64,000 nt of DNA, taken from Buddleja alternifolia (lineage: Eukaryota; Streptophyta; Magnoliopsida; Lamiales; Scrophulariaceae). The notes under the pieces were generated by a model, which saw only the letters and a list, made by a program, of their open reading frames with translations, did no database searches and had not been told where the DNA came from. The stretch is from contig CM033393.1 in NCBI GenBank assembly GCA_019426215.1, forward strand, positions 22,508,591-22,572,590, given 5' to 3'. The position numbers and the translations under genes are program-made. Each line of letters begins with the position of its first letter. Position 1 is the first letter of the stretch. This document shows positions 1 to 11,194 of this stretch, one piece after another.

Positions 1-73
1 ACATCAAAATTTGAGCAAGAGGGAGATATCAAGAAATGTATTGAAAGTTCTCTCTACTCAATTCAAGAAGGCT

Positions 74-161
74 CAAGGCGGCAATCAAGGCGGTTTGGTG
101 TCGAACAAGGCGGCAATCAACGCGGCTTGGTGTCAATCAAGGCGGCAATCAAGGTGTCAAT
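74..161. repeat. 32-bp tandem repeat, about 2.7 copies
   Basis: Units start at 74, 106 and 138, each beginning CAAGGCGGCAATCAA and followed by a GGTGTC-rich part. Looser CAATCAAGG-like copies continue to about 210. The array lies in the left LTR-like part of the decayed Copia element. No open reading frame of note runs through it. Confidence 0.7.
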
Positions 162-750
162 CAAGGAGGCATTGAAGCTGTTTTCTTGGTGGCATTCAAG
201 GTGTTTTTTTGTTGGCATTCATGGCGTTCTTGGCAACCATTGAGAAGTTCAATGCTATGTTCTAGGTGTTCATGATGAAGCTCATCAAATAATAGCGTTT
301 AATTCATAATAACGGCCCACAAATTAACGTTATTCAAATTCAAATTCAATTTTGGGGGAGATCAAAGAGTCGAATCCACTAACAAAAATACTCCAATAAT
401 AAAGATTACTTCGAGATTACGTCGCGACTCTCTCAAATCAACGTTATTCAAAGATCAAATCAAGTCTGAAGGAGATCAGAGTACGAAAATTCCTTCAAGA
501 ACTTAATCAAATTGTTGAAGAGAAGAATCAGAGAAAGAAATTAGAAATTTGTATTCACATTATTTAATTCAATAAAATTTCTTTGTGCAACAATTTTTCT
601 TGTTTGATTATATTGCAGATATTTAAAATTTGCTATTTACACTATCTTTTACTCTAAAGTTCTGATTTGTGAGTACAAGAGTATTCTACATTAGTTTATC
701 ATAAACGTGAGTTCAAACGGTGGTTTGTTCAATCAACTTCAAGTTTTGTA

Positions 751-907
751 TGTTAATATGAAATTCCCCTTGAATATTATTGATGACTTGCAAAGATATA
801 TATAGAGTTTACTAGAAGAGACATAAAATAAGGAAAGACTTAATGTAAACCTAAACTACCATATATAAAATAAAGACTAACATAATAATCCTATAATAAA
901 TCTAACA
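751..907 (-). repeat. 3' LTR of the young Copia element
   Basis: On the plus strand it begins TGTTAATATG and ends AAATCTAACA, giving TG...CA termini on both strands. It matches 5605-5761 at 156 of 157 positions by eye. Confidence 0.95.
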
Positions 908-3900
908 CTCCCCCGCAGTTGAAACGTGAGGATCCTGAACATTGAGACTGGAACGAAACTCAAAGAACAGTGTAGAAGACAATCCTTTTGTAAAAATATC
1001 TGCAAATTGACGGGATGAAGGAACGTGCAACACACACACCTCTCCAAGAGAAACACGTTCACGTACAAAATGTAAATTTAACTCAACATGTTTGGTGCGT
1101 TGATGCTGTACCAGATTAGAAGAAAGATACAAAGAGCTAATATTATCACAAAAAACAAGAGTAGCACTAGAGAGAGGATAGTGTAATTCAAGAAGAAGAT
1201 TGCGAAGCCAGGTAGTTTTGGCAACTGCATTGGCTACACCGCGATATTTGGCTTCAGCACTAGAACGAGAGACAACATGTTGGCGTTTTGAAGACCAAGA
1301 AATGAGATTATCACCAAGAGAGACACAATAACCAGAAGTGGATCGACGAGTAGTAGGACAACCAGCCCAGTCGGCATCAGAGTACGCAATAAGCTGAGAA
1401 ATCGAGGAAGGACGAAGAAGAAGACCCTGGGAAATAGTACCGCGAAGATACCGAAAGATGCGTTTGAGAGCATGAAAATGATGCTCACGCGGATCATGCA
1501 TGAATAAACAACTTTGTTGTACAGCGAAAGCGATGTCAGGACGAGTAAATGTGAGATATTGAAGAGCTCCAGCTAGACTGGAAAATAGAGTAGGATCAGA
1601 CATGGGAGGACTAGATGAGGAGTCGAGTTTAGCAAGGGGATCCGCAGGCGTGCTAATAGAGTTGCAGTTAGCCATATTGGCGCGATCCAAAATTTCCAAT
1701 GCAAACTTAGATTGAGATAGAAATAGACGAGAAGGAGTGTGAGAAACGGAAATACCAAGAAAATAGTGGAGCGGCCCTAAGTCAGTCATGGCGAATTCCC
1801 GAGAAAGTAACGTGGTAAGATTGGTGAGAAGGGAAGGGGACGAAGCAGTAAGAATGATATCATCAACATAGAGAAGAAGATATGCACAAGAGGAATTACG
1901 CCTATACATGAAGAGAGAGGGGTCCGCCCTGCTACTAACAAAACCGATCGAGGAGAGGTAAGAAGCAAACCGAAGATGCCAGGTACGGGGAGCTTGTTTG
2001 AGACCATAGAGAGCCTTTTTAAGGCGACAAACATGATTAGGGAAGGTGGGATCAGAAAAACGGGGCGGTTGTTTCATGTAATCCGTTTCAGAAAAGGTAC
2101 CATGAAGAAAAGTATTTTTAAACGTCAAGCTGGTGAATGGGCCAAGAGTGCGAGAGAGCAAGACTAAGAACAGTACGAATGGTGGCAGGTTTGACAACGG
2201 GGCTGAAAGTATCAAAAAAATCTATACCAGGCTGCTGTGTAAAGCCTTGGGCAACTAAGCGAGCTTTGTAGCGTTCAAGTGAGCCGTCAAATTTGAATTT
2301 GTGGCGAAAAATCCACTTAGATCCTACAAGGTTGATATTAGGTGGAGGAGGAACTAAATCCCATGTGTGATTGGAATGTAAAGTAGAAAATTCAGCATCC
2401 ATAGCAGCTTTCCAGTGTGGATCACGAAGAGCTTGAGTGTAAGAGCGAGGAAGAGGAGAGGGAAGAGTAGAAGAGAGAGTAGAAAGATTGAATATGTGAC
2501 GAGGTTTGGTAATACCAGCTTTGGATCGTGTAACCATATGATGAGTAGAAGGAAGAGAGATAGTATCCGAAGGAGGAGGTAGGGAATGTAGGGAAAGAGC
2601 AGTAGGAACAGGCGCATTGAGGGTAGCAGAGGGTTCGGGATCCGTCAGAGAAGAAAAATGGTGTAACAGGACGGAAGAATTATCATCAGAAGAGAGGAAG
2701 TCTAAGTTATCCGGAAAGGGAGAAGAGGAAAGAGTTGAGAAGGGGAAGATAGTTTCATCAAAAATGACATGTCGAGAACGAATGATTTTGTTAGTACTTA
2801 AATCGAGACACCGATAGCCTTTGTGTTGCAAGGCGAAACCTAGGAAAACACAGGCAGAGGACCAAGGATGTAATTTATGAGGAGACGTGGAGGATAAGTT
2901 CGGGTAACACAGACAGCCGAAAACACAAAGGTGATCATAGGTAGGAGAAGTGTGAAAAAGAAGCTCAAAAGGAGTTTGAAAGGAGAGAGTGATAGTGGGG
3001 AGAATATTTCAGAAGGTGAACAGTCATGTGTAGGGCTTCGGCCCAAAAAGGTGGGGGAGAGAGGCTTGAAACAATAGAGTGCGGATGATGTTGTTAATGG
3101 TTTGAATGGTACGTTCGGCTTTGCCATTCTGCTGAGAAGTGTGAGGACAAGAGAAACGAAAAAGAAGGCCATTAGTTTTGAAAAAAAAATGCATACGTGT
3201 ATTATCAAACTCGCCTCCATGATCACATTGGAGTGTTTTAATTTTAAAATGAAATTGAGTGTGCACATAGTTGTAAAATTCGATAAAAACATTTGCTGTA
3301 TCAGATTTGTGACGTAACGGAAAAGCCCAAAGAAAATGAGAAAAATCATCAAGAAAAAGTAATAGTAACGAAAACCATTAATACTAGGAATAGGAGATGT
3401 CCATAAATCAGAGTGAATAAGATCAAACAATCCATGACTACGAGAAATTGAATTAGAAAATGGTAAACGTTTATGCTTGCCTAGCTGACAAGCGTGACGT
3501 AAAGAACTAGACTCTTTTGTAATACAAGAAATAAAATTGCGACTAGATAAAAAACTAAGAATAGATTTCCCTGGGTGACCGAGACGACGATGCCAGGTGA
3601 CTGGAGACGGAGAGACGCGAGAGACGGAGTGGAAAGCAGGAGAGAGAGAATGCATGGGGTATAAATCGCCATCACTGTTACTGCGAAGAAGAAGCTTACC
3701 GGACCTAAGATCCTTTACAGAGAAACCAAAAGGGTCAAATTCGATGGAACAATTATTATCACAAATGAATTGCCTAACAGAAATTAGATTTTTAACTAAA
3801 TTAGGAGAGACGAGAACATTATTAAGGGATAGATGTCGAGAGGAGAAAGAGGGAAAAAAAATTTGACCAACACAAGTAACTGGAAGTACAGCATCATTTG

Positions 3901-5188
3901 CAACGACAATTGAATTAGAAGAACCAGAATGTACAATATTATGTAATTTACCTTGGTGAGGAGTCATGTGATTGCTCGCTCCCGTATCCATAAACCCTTG
4001 GTCATCAGGTTGTTGAAGCGACATTGTCTGAAAAAGATGCAAGAGATCGGGAGAGGCTTGAGTGGTAAGCTGCATGGGCTGCTGAATATTTGTTGGGCTC
4101 GATGAGGGGCTGCTGCTGGAGTGGGCTGAAAAAGAATTAAGTATGGTGCCATGCGCTGATTGGGCTGCAGCTTGCGAAGCCCAAGAGAAGGCTGCTGCGA
4201 AGTCCATGTGTTGGACGCTAGTCCAGTTGGCGGAAGGATGCAGTGGGCCCCTGTTGTGGGCCAAAACAACTGAATTGGAGTTGGGGGCCGCTAGTGTGGG
4301 CCGCTGTTGTGGGTGTGGGACATGAGTTGGCACTAATTGATATACAAATCCAGAGGGTGCCAAGGGGGGTCTCGGGTTGGAGCCGAAATTGTAGCTACGA
4401 TTATGATTTCCACCACCACGATTATAGAACTTGCCATTACCTCTTCCTCAACCACGAAAATTGTTAGGATTTGTGTTTCGATAATTATTTTGGGGTGGGT
4501 TTTGAGTGAAGAGGGCCGTTTGGGAGTCGGTGGAAGTGAGTGGATTGTGAAAACATTTTTCGCGGGATTCATGAATAATAAGTAAGTTACAAACTTCGGA
4601 AAAAGAGGGAAGGGGTTTGGTGGTGGTAATTACCGTGACGAGGGGAAGATAAAATTCCGGGAGCCTTTGCAATAATTGTAATAAAAACGCTTGATAAGAA
4701 ACAGGGGTATCTAAATCTTTGAGATTATCAGCAAGGAATTTCATCTCTTGACAGTATTGAGTAATGGAAAGAGTACCTTTTTGAAAATTACGAAAATGTT
4801 CATTGATTTCTAAAGAATGGGAAGGTTTGTTATTACGAAAATTTTCTTCGATAGGAAACCAAAGATCATGAGCAGTGGCATATTTCAAATCAATATTTTT
4901 CAGAAGTTTAATATCAACTGTAGAGTAAAACCATCATTTAATGGTGGAATCTAAAGCAAACCATTGATCATCGGGATTATTTGAGGGTTTGGATTTTCCC
5001 GAGAGATGCTCAAAAACAGAATAGCTACGGCAGAGGTCCATGAACATGCCCCGCCAAAGTTTATAATTGGAATCGTTATCATTTAATTTAAAACCGAAAG
5101 AGGAATAAACACTACCGGCAGCAAGAGCGGAATGAATTGGTTGAGATTTGGTGTTGGTGGATTCGGATGGGGTGGGTTCGGTAGCCAT
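902..5188 (-). pseudogene. Copia gag-pol polyprotein, broken
   Basis: Starts at ATG 5188-5186 (MATEPTPSES). The gag domain (UBN2/retrotran_gag type) runs to about 4450, followed by a Gly/Arg/Asn-rich tail. Protease has DTGAS (about 3985). A GAG-pre-integrase WHRRLGHP motif precedes the integrase core, which has Asp in HSDLW, Asp in CDHGGEFD and Glu in GKAERTIQT. RT has the YVDD box (about 1870) and RNase H has DADWAG and TKHVE; the stop is near 902. Lesions: in-frame TGA at 4934-4936 and 4448-4450; a one-base loss near 3348 in integrase; further frame changes near 3045 and 3010; an extra base near 2121 in RT. gag to integrase otherwise share one frame, so this was a single-ORF polyprotein. 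It cannot be made as drawn. Confidence 0.93.
908..916 (-). other. Polypurine tract of the young Copia element
   Basis: On the minus strand GCGGGGGAG lies directly before the 3' LTR, the place where plus-strand priming occurs in LTR retrotransposons. Confidence 0.8.
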
Positions 5189-5209
5189 AGGAATGGATTA
5201 AAATCGAAA

Positions 5210-5595
5210 CACGAATCAAAAACAATTAACGAAAAGTACAAAGTAAAGGATAAATAACAAGAAAAAAAATACCGTGATGATGAAACCAAAAAAAAAAAAA
5301 AAGTGGGCGTAGCCGGCGCAAGAGGAGGCGCAAAATTCCAAGATGATCGGGATTTCGACGCTGTTGAAGGCTATTTAATGATAAAAGAAGTGTGTTGAGG
5401 GGAAGACAACGACTTATAAACGGGAAGAAAAAGTATGGCTGTTGCTTGGAGGAAAATATGGCTGCTGCTTGGAGAAAAAAAATATTAACGCCGCCTTGAA
5501 ACTCCAAGAAAACAGCGGCTGCTTGGAGGAAAAATATGGCTGCTGGCCGTGTAGGTTGAGGGAGAGAGAAAGGATCCCAAGAATTTATAAATTGG
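5210..5595 (-). other. 5' leader of the young Copia element
   Basis: Untranslated stretch between the primer site and the gag start. On the plus strand it holds an A12+ run (about 5287-5302) and three or four imperfect copies of a GCTGCTTGGAGGAAAA-type unit at about 5430-5545. No ORF is credible here. Confidence 0.7.
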
Positions 5596-5604
5596 CTGAT
5601 ACCA
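5596..5604 (-). other. Primer binding site of the young Copia element
   Basis: On the minus strand TGGTATCAG directly follows the 5' LTR. This is the core of the initiator tRNA-Met primer site (TGGTATCAGAGC) common in plant Copia elements; the match stops after nine bases. Confidence 0.85.
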
Positions 5605-5761
5605 TGTTAATATGAAATTCCCCTTGAATATTATTGATGACTTGCAAAGATATATATAGAGTTTACAAGAAGAGACATAAAATAAGGAAAGACTTAATGT
5701 AAACCTAAACTACCATATATAAAATAAAGACTAACATAATAATCCTATAATAAATCTAACA
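5605..5761 (-). repeat. 5' LTR of the young Copia element
   Basis: Same 157-bp repeat as 751-907. It would carry the element's promoter in minus orientation. Directly flanked by the TTGTA target duplication. Confidence 0.95.
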
Positions 5762-5829
5762 TTGTAGTGGTATTACTCGATGACAAAGTCGTTGTATCTT
5801 AGGACACAATCGATATTTTTTGTAACCAT

Positions 5830-6635
5830 CATGAGCGGCGCAATATTGTGTTAAAGAAAGAGGATCTTAAATGATTGTGTGTGAAATTTAGCACAATATT
5901 GCCCTGCTCAGGGTGACAATATCTTAAGACCGATGACAGTTTTTGAAGCATTTATGTGTAATTTAGGATTACCGAATTCTATTGAAAAATGAACAATATA
6001 TTCGGTGATTTAGAACAACATATGTTCAGTGGGGTTAGAACTCCGCCAGGATCCTTGTCCTCGTGCAACTAGAGGAAGATGAGTTTCTTAACTTTCTTAT
6101 AGAATGTTACTTATAGAAAATTAGTGTGCGTTCCACAAGTTCTACATTGATCCTTCTAAAATTAATTTATGTAGGATGCAGGTGCACTATTGCTAGATGA
6201 CATTTCTTAAGATGAGGATTTGAAAAATATCCTCATCTCCATTCCATTAGACAAAATTAATTGGTTTATAAGACAGAGCAACAATGAGTTTTCCTTTTCT
6301 GTTATGCAAAAATCTCGTATTTTTTTGAACTGTTGCCTGAATAAAATGGTTCTTAAGTGACGCATCAAACTGTTGCAGCTCTCAGTTGTTCTTCGAAGGA
6401 CGAAAAAGGTGTGTCGCCTGGTGAAATGAGACACTCGTTCGGCAATTGTAGTATTAATACATGACGGAAAAACTTACTAGATACGTTTTATGTTTTTTTA
6501 TATTCATGCCTTGAATATTTTTCTAGGTGAGCAAATATATGACTATATATATACATTGCCTAAAGTGATTATGAAATGTCTTTTGTTGAAATTGATAGCA
6601 CATTTTGAAATTGGATGTGCATTAATATACATGAA
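5830..6635. other. Internal part of the Copia relic, nothing recognised
   Basis: AT-rich sequence between the left LTR remnant and the solo LTR. I see no conserved protein, primer site or repeat structure that can be named. By position it is leader or gag of the decayed Copia element. Confidence 0.5.
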
Positions 6636-6640
6636 TAATT

Positions 6641-8719
6641 TGTTGGGATCGGTACAACCCCGGGGATGCCGACACAGCGAAAAACATGGATTTTTATAAA
6701 AACCCAGCATCCCCAAATTAGGGCTAGGTAGACATAGTACCATCGGATTCAAAAACTAACTACAAAAGTGAGTTTTCTCGTGTTTACCTCTTGAAGAACT
6801 TAATCAGCAACGTCGTTTTAAGCAACTCCCTGCTACACCTCTCCGATTGGATTTGCTCTAGCGCCCCAAGTGTTGCGCCTCTAAGATGTATCCACACCTT
6901 ATCTCGTCCTCTCGATTATCTTCACCAGTGCTAGCCAAGAGAATGTCGAATTTCAGCTCGTGAGAAAAGGGGTAGGAATTTATTTAGCATTCTTCGTACT
7001 CAACGCATGAGTTGGAAGAATTAGAGAGAAAGAAAAATGGGAGACAAGTAAAGAGAAAAAACTTGTGAGGATTTGAATCTCTTTGTTAGTCTTTTCAAAA
7101 GATGGAACACATGTATAAATAGAGACCACCAATATGAACACACGTACACATATACACGCCCCTCTCTCCTCATGAGATAGGCGTGTATATCCATATATAT
7201 GTATATACATAATTTGTTTCTTTTCTCTTTTATTCTCTTCCTTAATTAGTTAGACACCTTTCCAACTAACTACATATTTCCATATATTTGAGATCATCTC
7301 ATATATACTATAACTATTCAATATCTTTAATACATATTATAAGATCTTTCCTTTTAAATTAATCAAACTTAACCAATTAAAAGATCCTACTAAATATATT
7401 ATAAGATATAAATATATACATATAAACTTCGTGAACAAGATAAAATCTTTCCACCTATTTTCACATACACACTCACACGTGCACGTGTACTATATATATA
7501 TTTATTTATTTTTCTTTCATCAATTAATTAATTAGTCTTTCCCAAATTAATATTTCAATATTAAATTATAAGACCATTAATTAATATCACATAATAAATT
7601 TATTTTTCCAATTAATTAAATCTATTTAATTAATCTCTCCATTAATTCACCAAGAATTAACTAGCCAATAAGTACTACACTAAGTTAGTGTGTGACCCCT
7701 CAGGATCAACAACAAGCTAGCAATAAATCCTCCCACATGCTAGATTAATTATTCTCAACAATTAACTAGGCCTTGGATTAACTTCACCAAATTAACCCAA
7801 GGAACCTATTAGTCGTGGATCAATTTCTAGCAACGTCGCCACGACTTCCTAGATGTCAACGATGAAAAGCAAACCTATCTGATTTACGATCGTCATGTGA
7901 GTAAAATCTCTTCATCAGTGTTCCGTCTATTGTCTAGGATATGGCAACGATCGAACTCTAATAACCTTTGAAACTATAACTGTGTTGTGAAATCTAATGG
8001 TCCAGTCTTCTAAGTCGGGACCATCAATACCTCTTATAAGACAAATGGTTTGATCAAAGGCTTTTATCGATCATTTAGATTCTCATAACAGCATAGGCAA
8101 TGTCGGGTACTTGACCCTAGATGAATCCCTTGACGACTGTCACTTGTTCCGCAGTACTATTTGACTATACCCAACATACACGCGTGATGACTCTCCTGGA
8201 GTGCACGTGCATATCAAAGCATAGTGGATAGTACCCTTTCCAATGACACCTTAGGTCTAAGGACCAATCTCACACTACGAAATCCAAAGACTCCATGTTC
8301 GACAGCACCAACGAGGAATCCTTAGCGGGGCCATTCAATTCCACACTTCTCCAAAGTATGAAACTTCGTGTATGTATTGACTCGCGGGCCATTGACAATG
8401 GAACACGTCAACTTCTAACAAAGAGTTACACATATGAACAAGTCTTGACGAGGCCAGTGATATCTCACATCTCACAGCCTCTATGACTTGGAACATGTTT
8501 TAGGATTACGGTCTTTGAGAGCATTCCATAAGTATCCCGACACGCTCCCCTAACCATATGTAATTCATGAGATCTTTATCTATACTAACATAAGTAATCG
8601 ACAATAAAGAAGCATACCATAAAAGAAACATTCAATATATTTATAACAAGACTGTCATAGTGTTTTACATTCAATGTGGTGAGCCTAAACATTGGCTCGC
8701 CGGGCACATAACATTATCA
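6641..8719 (-). mobile_element. Solo LTR, 2.08 kb, Copia-type
   Basis: On the plus strand it runs from TGTTGGGATCGG to AACATTATCA and is flanked by TAATT on both sides (6636-6640 and 8720-8724). There is no internal coding region, so it is a solo LTR left by LTR-LTR recombination. A second, plus-strand copy of the same family (about 17,890-18,418 plus 28,807-29,459) matches its reverse complement through blocks such as 'gtggcgacgttgctag' and 'atccgatggtac', which sets the orientation here as minus. The style resembles long Copia LTRs of the Angela/SIRE type; lineage uncertain. Confidence 0.85.
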
Positions 8720-8955
8720 TAATTGTAGTAGTGTAGACAACTATTATTCTGTAATAGGCTTAAAATAGGCATTCTTTAATTTAGCATGTTTCAAGGCCCT
8801 ATTTGTCATTGAAGAATTGCGAAAATTTATCTACATTAGATACATTATATATGATTGATAATTATTAAAATTCACATATGCATATTGGATATGCATAATT
8901 ATGCAATTTGTAATGAATATGATGAATAATAGTCCGTTGTACCTCATACAAATAC

Positions 8956-9440
8956 TTAGAGTGTGGGGTGTTTGGCAAAGGTAGAAGTACCAAAACTCAA
9001 ACAAGTTAATATAGTGCCTATTGCATATTCATTGGCTATGGTCTTAACAGTAGTGCTTATCGATTCCTCGTACGCAATTAAGAAATGATTGATATCCATG
9101 AAGGGACAATCATGGAATTGAAAAATGTTATTTTCTTCAAGGATAGCTTTCCTAGTTAGGAAAGAAATGAAACGAATTCTCTCAATAGAACTCATGATTC
9201 AATGAGTGGTAGTAGTAAAAATGATGAAGAACTACGACGTAGTAAAAGGAAAAAGGTCGCCAAATTTTTTAGTCTTGGTTTCTGACTTGTATGTGACAAA
9301 ATGAACCAAGAGCGATCAAGGAAATTTTGCCTAGTTCAGACACACCACTTTGGAATGAAGCTATTCATAGTGAAATCAAGTCTATTATGCAATATGGTAA
9401 ATTCCAGACATCTCATTCTTTGGACAACCTAGTAAATCCC
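8956..9440 (+). pseudogene. Copia pol fragment (integrase end to RT start)
   Basis: Reading across frames on the plus strand gives pieces of a Copia polyprotein: RVWG-like (about 8961), CIFIGY (about 9025) and AYRFL (about 9055) from the integrase C-terminus. ELRRSKRKKVAKFF (about 9228-9270) is the usual linker, and PLWNEAIHSEIKSIMQ (about 9345-9395) is the usual RT start. Stops and frame changes are frequent. The catalytic RT and RNase H are missing; the sequence passes directly to the polypurine tract and 3' LTR, so a large deletion removed them. Confidence 0.75.
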
Positions 9441-9565
9441 ATGATATTTCACTAAGAAAGGTTCAAAGCCACCAGCAACCTATTCCAATTCAATAGTTTC
9501 TCGCCCAAACTCTCCTAGTGTCTGCATTCTTGGATATGCATTGCATTTGCATTAATTTTACTTAT

Positions 9566-10520
9566 GTGGGGGATTGTTGGAAACTTTGTAGCAAAATGTG
9601 TTTTTACAAAATTTTTGAATATGGATTTAAGTGGTCTCTGTATCCCGAACATGAAATTTTATTGTCTTAATTTTTTTTTTTGGTTTTCACCAGGATTTCC
9701 ACCGCACACCGCAGTGACTAATCCCCTCGCTAATTGGAGGCACCTCGAAAGATGGGACAGCTGGCCCAGAGTTTTCAATAACTCTCCATACCCAAGGCCG
9801 ATGATCGAACCCTCACCACTTGGTTAAGGGAGGAGGAGTTTTTTCTACTCCACCACACCCCCTGGGTTTTTATTGTCTTAAATTAATCTACGTTCCGAGT
9901 AGATAAATATAGCATTTAGAATTATCTATATAGGATGAATGAAAAATTAGAAGTTAAAGTGAGTCGCTTTAAATGCATTATAGATATGGAATTGATGTGG
10001 GATTAACTTAATTATTATTCTCAAATAATTTTAACTATTTGATTTTTACATCAACATAACGATTGTGATCGTATGGGAGTGGTGCTCTTGTTTGCACAGG
10101 ATTATGGACCATTTCGAAAAGTTTGGAACTTTTGGGGCCAAAGTGCACATCCTAAAGAATTGCGAGCAAAGGACTTTTCGCCAAAAAGTCACAACTTTTG
10201 AGGGTTGTTTGCACTTTACGAAAAGTTGCACCTTTTGGTCCACAACTCTCTGTTGTCTATAAATAGAAACCCCCCCCCCCCCCCCCCAATACATACTTTA
10301 GAATTCATTACACCATTTATAAATCCGCTTCTATCTTTTACTCTTAAAGTTCAAAATTGGGAATTCAAGAGTATTTTATATTAGTTTCTTATAAACGATA
10401 GTTTACACAGAGGTTTGTTTGATAGGCTTCGAGTTTTGTGGTGATACCAATTTGAAGATAAAGTCGTATCTTCGGGCACAAGAGCGAAATAATATTGTAG
10501 TAAATAAATAGTCTTTAACT
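9566..10520 (+). repeat. Polypurine tract and 3' LTR of the Copia relic
   Basis: GTGGGGGAT (9566-9574) is followed by TGTTGGAAACTTTG, a typical Copia 3' LTR start. The LTR holds the SINE insertion, a TATAAATAG box at 10,258-10,266 and an uninterrupted run of 18 C (10,270-10,287). Downstream of the C run it matches the left copy at about 600-750. The right end is not defined; I place it near 10,490-10,520. Confidence 0.7.
9671..9867 (-). mobile_element. SINE, tRNA-derived head, poly(A) tail
   Basis: Read on the minus strand the unit starts near 9867 with CCCAGGGGGTGTGG and has a box-A match TGGTGGAGTAG and a box-B-like GGTTCGATC, about 40 bases apart. It ends in an A run (9671-9681). It is bounded by a perfect 14-bp duplication TTTTATTGTCTTAA (9657-9670 and 9868-9881), as expected for LINE-driven retroposition. 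Length is about 197 bp. It is transcribed by RNA polymerase III in intact relatives. The host site is the 3' LTR of the Copia relic. Confidence 0.92.
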
Positions 10521-10592
10521 CTTACCTCAACTTAACTATTTTTTTTATAAACACTTTCCGGTACAGTGCTTGATTTTTACCACATAAATGTT

Positions 10593-10966
10593 CACTACAA
10601 TAAAAAGTCATATTAGTGATAAATTTTGAAGTGACAACGTAAATTTGTCACTATATACATAATGAGTGTCAATAATTTATGGTTTGTCACAATAAGAATT
10701 TATATTGATAATTAATGACACATGTGACAATTATATATGTTATCACTAAGTTGTCATTAAAAGTGTGTCACTAATTGTCAATAGCGACAACAATTTCTTT
10801 GTCTCTATATATAAAGAGTGAAAACTTCTATACACTTGTCACTATTAAACATGTCAATTCTATTGTTGTGACAATACTAAAATTCTTGTCACTTAAATTA
10901 TAATTAGTGACAACTTTGACATTGTCATCTGACATTATACACTAATGTTTTATTTTTTTTGTATTG
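10593..10966. mobile_element. CACTA-type MITE
   Basis: Begins CACTACAATAAAAAG and ends TTTTTTTTGTATTG, an imperfect inverse of the start. It is flanked by 3-bp GTT duplications (10,590-10,592 and 10,967-10,969). The inside is filled with short GTCACTA/TGTCAC-type motifs in both directions. At 374 bp it has no coding capacity. The CACTA start and 3-bp duplication place it with the CACTA (En/Spm) superfamily. Confidence 0.8.
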
Positions 10967-11194
10967 GTTTTAGTTGATTCAGTTTCACATTTACGTGAGC
11001 AAAACTTTAGTCTTGTATTGTTTAAGATTTTTACTCAATAAAGTGGATTTTGGTATATTTTAAAATCTTTACCTAAACCCAATGCTTGTTAGCTTCCAAT
11101 TTCATGTGGAAGATCTTGAATTCAATTTTAGTCTGTCACAAGTTGTGACTTTTCTTTATTTTTTTGGAGTTGTATAGGGTTTGTGTGGCCCATG

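Larger units (their letters stand above)
751..5761 (-). mobile_element. Young Copia element with short LTRs (Ale/Retrofit-like)
   Basis: Two 157-bp LTRs (751-907 and 5605-5761) flank gag-pol on the minus strand. The flanks carry a perfect 5-bp duplication TTGTA (746-750 and 5762-5766). I count one difference between the LTRs (T/A in 'gtttac[t/a]agaag'). The minus-strand order is 5' LTR, tRNA-iMet-type primer site, gag, protease, integrase, RT, RNase H, polypurine tract, 3' LTR, which is Copia order. The short LTRs and protein style suggest the Ale/Retrofit lineage; this assignment is tentative. It is inserted in the left LTR of the older Copia relic. Confidence 0.95.
1..10520 (+). mobile_element. 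Decayed Copia LTR retrotransposon, heavily nested
   Basis: The stretch at about 600-750 plus 5762-5830 matches 10,300-10,490 (shared blocks around 'atcttttactc', 'gagtatt' and 'aaagtcgt...gtatctt'), as expected for two diverged LTR copies. Between them, 8961-9430 reads as degenerate Copia integrase tail and start of reverse transcriptase. A polypurine tract leads into a TGTTGG LTR start at 9575. The left LTR start is probably at or beyond the left edge. Three later insertions break it: a Copia element (751-5761), a solo LTR (6641-8719) and a SINE (9671-9867). Most of pol (RT and RNase H) is gone. Outer limits are approximate and no target duplication can be checked. Confidence 0.55.

Noticed and set aside
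9564..9827. 87-codon open frame
   Set aside because: It runs across an LTR start and an antisense SINE; no protein meaning.
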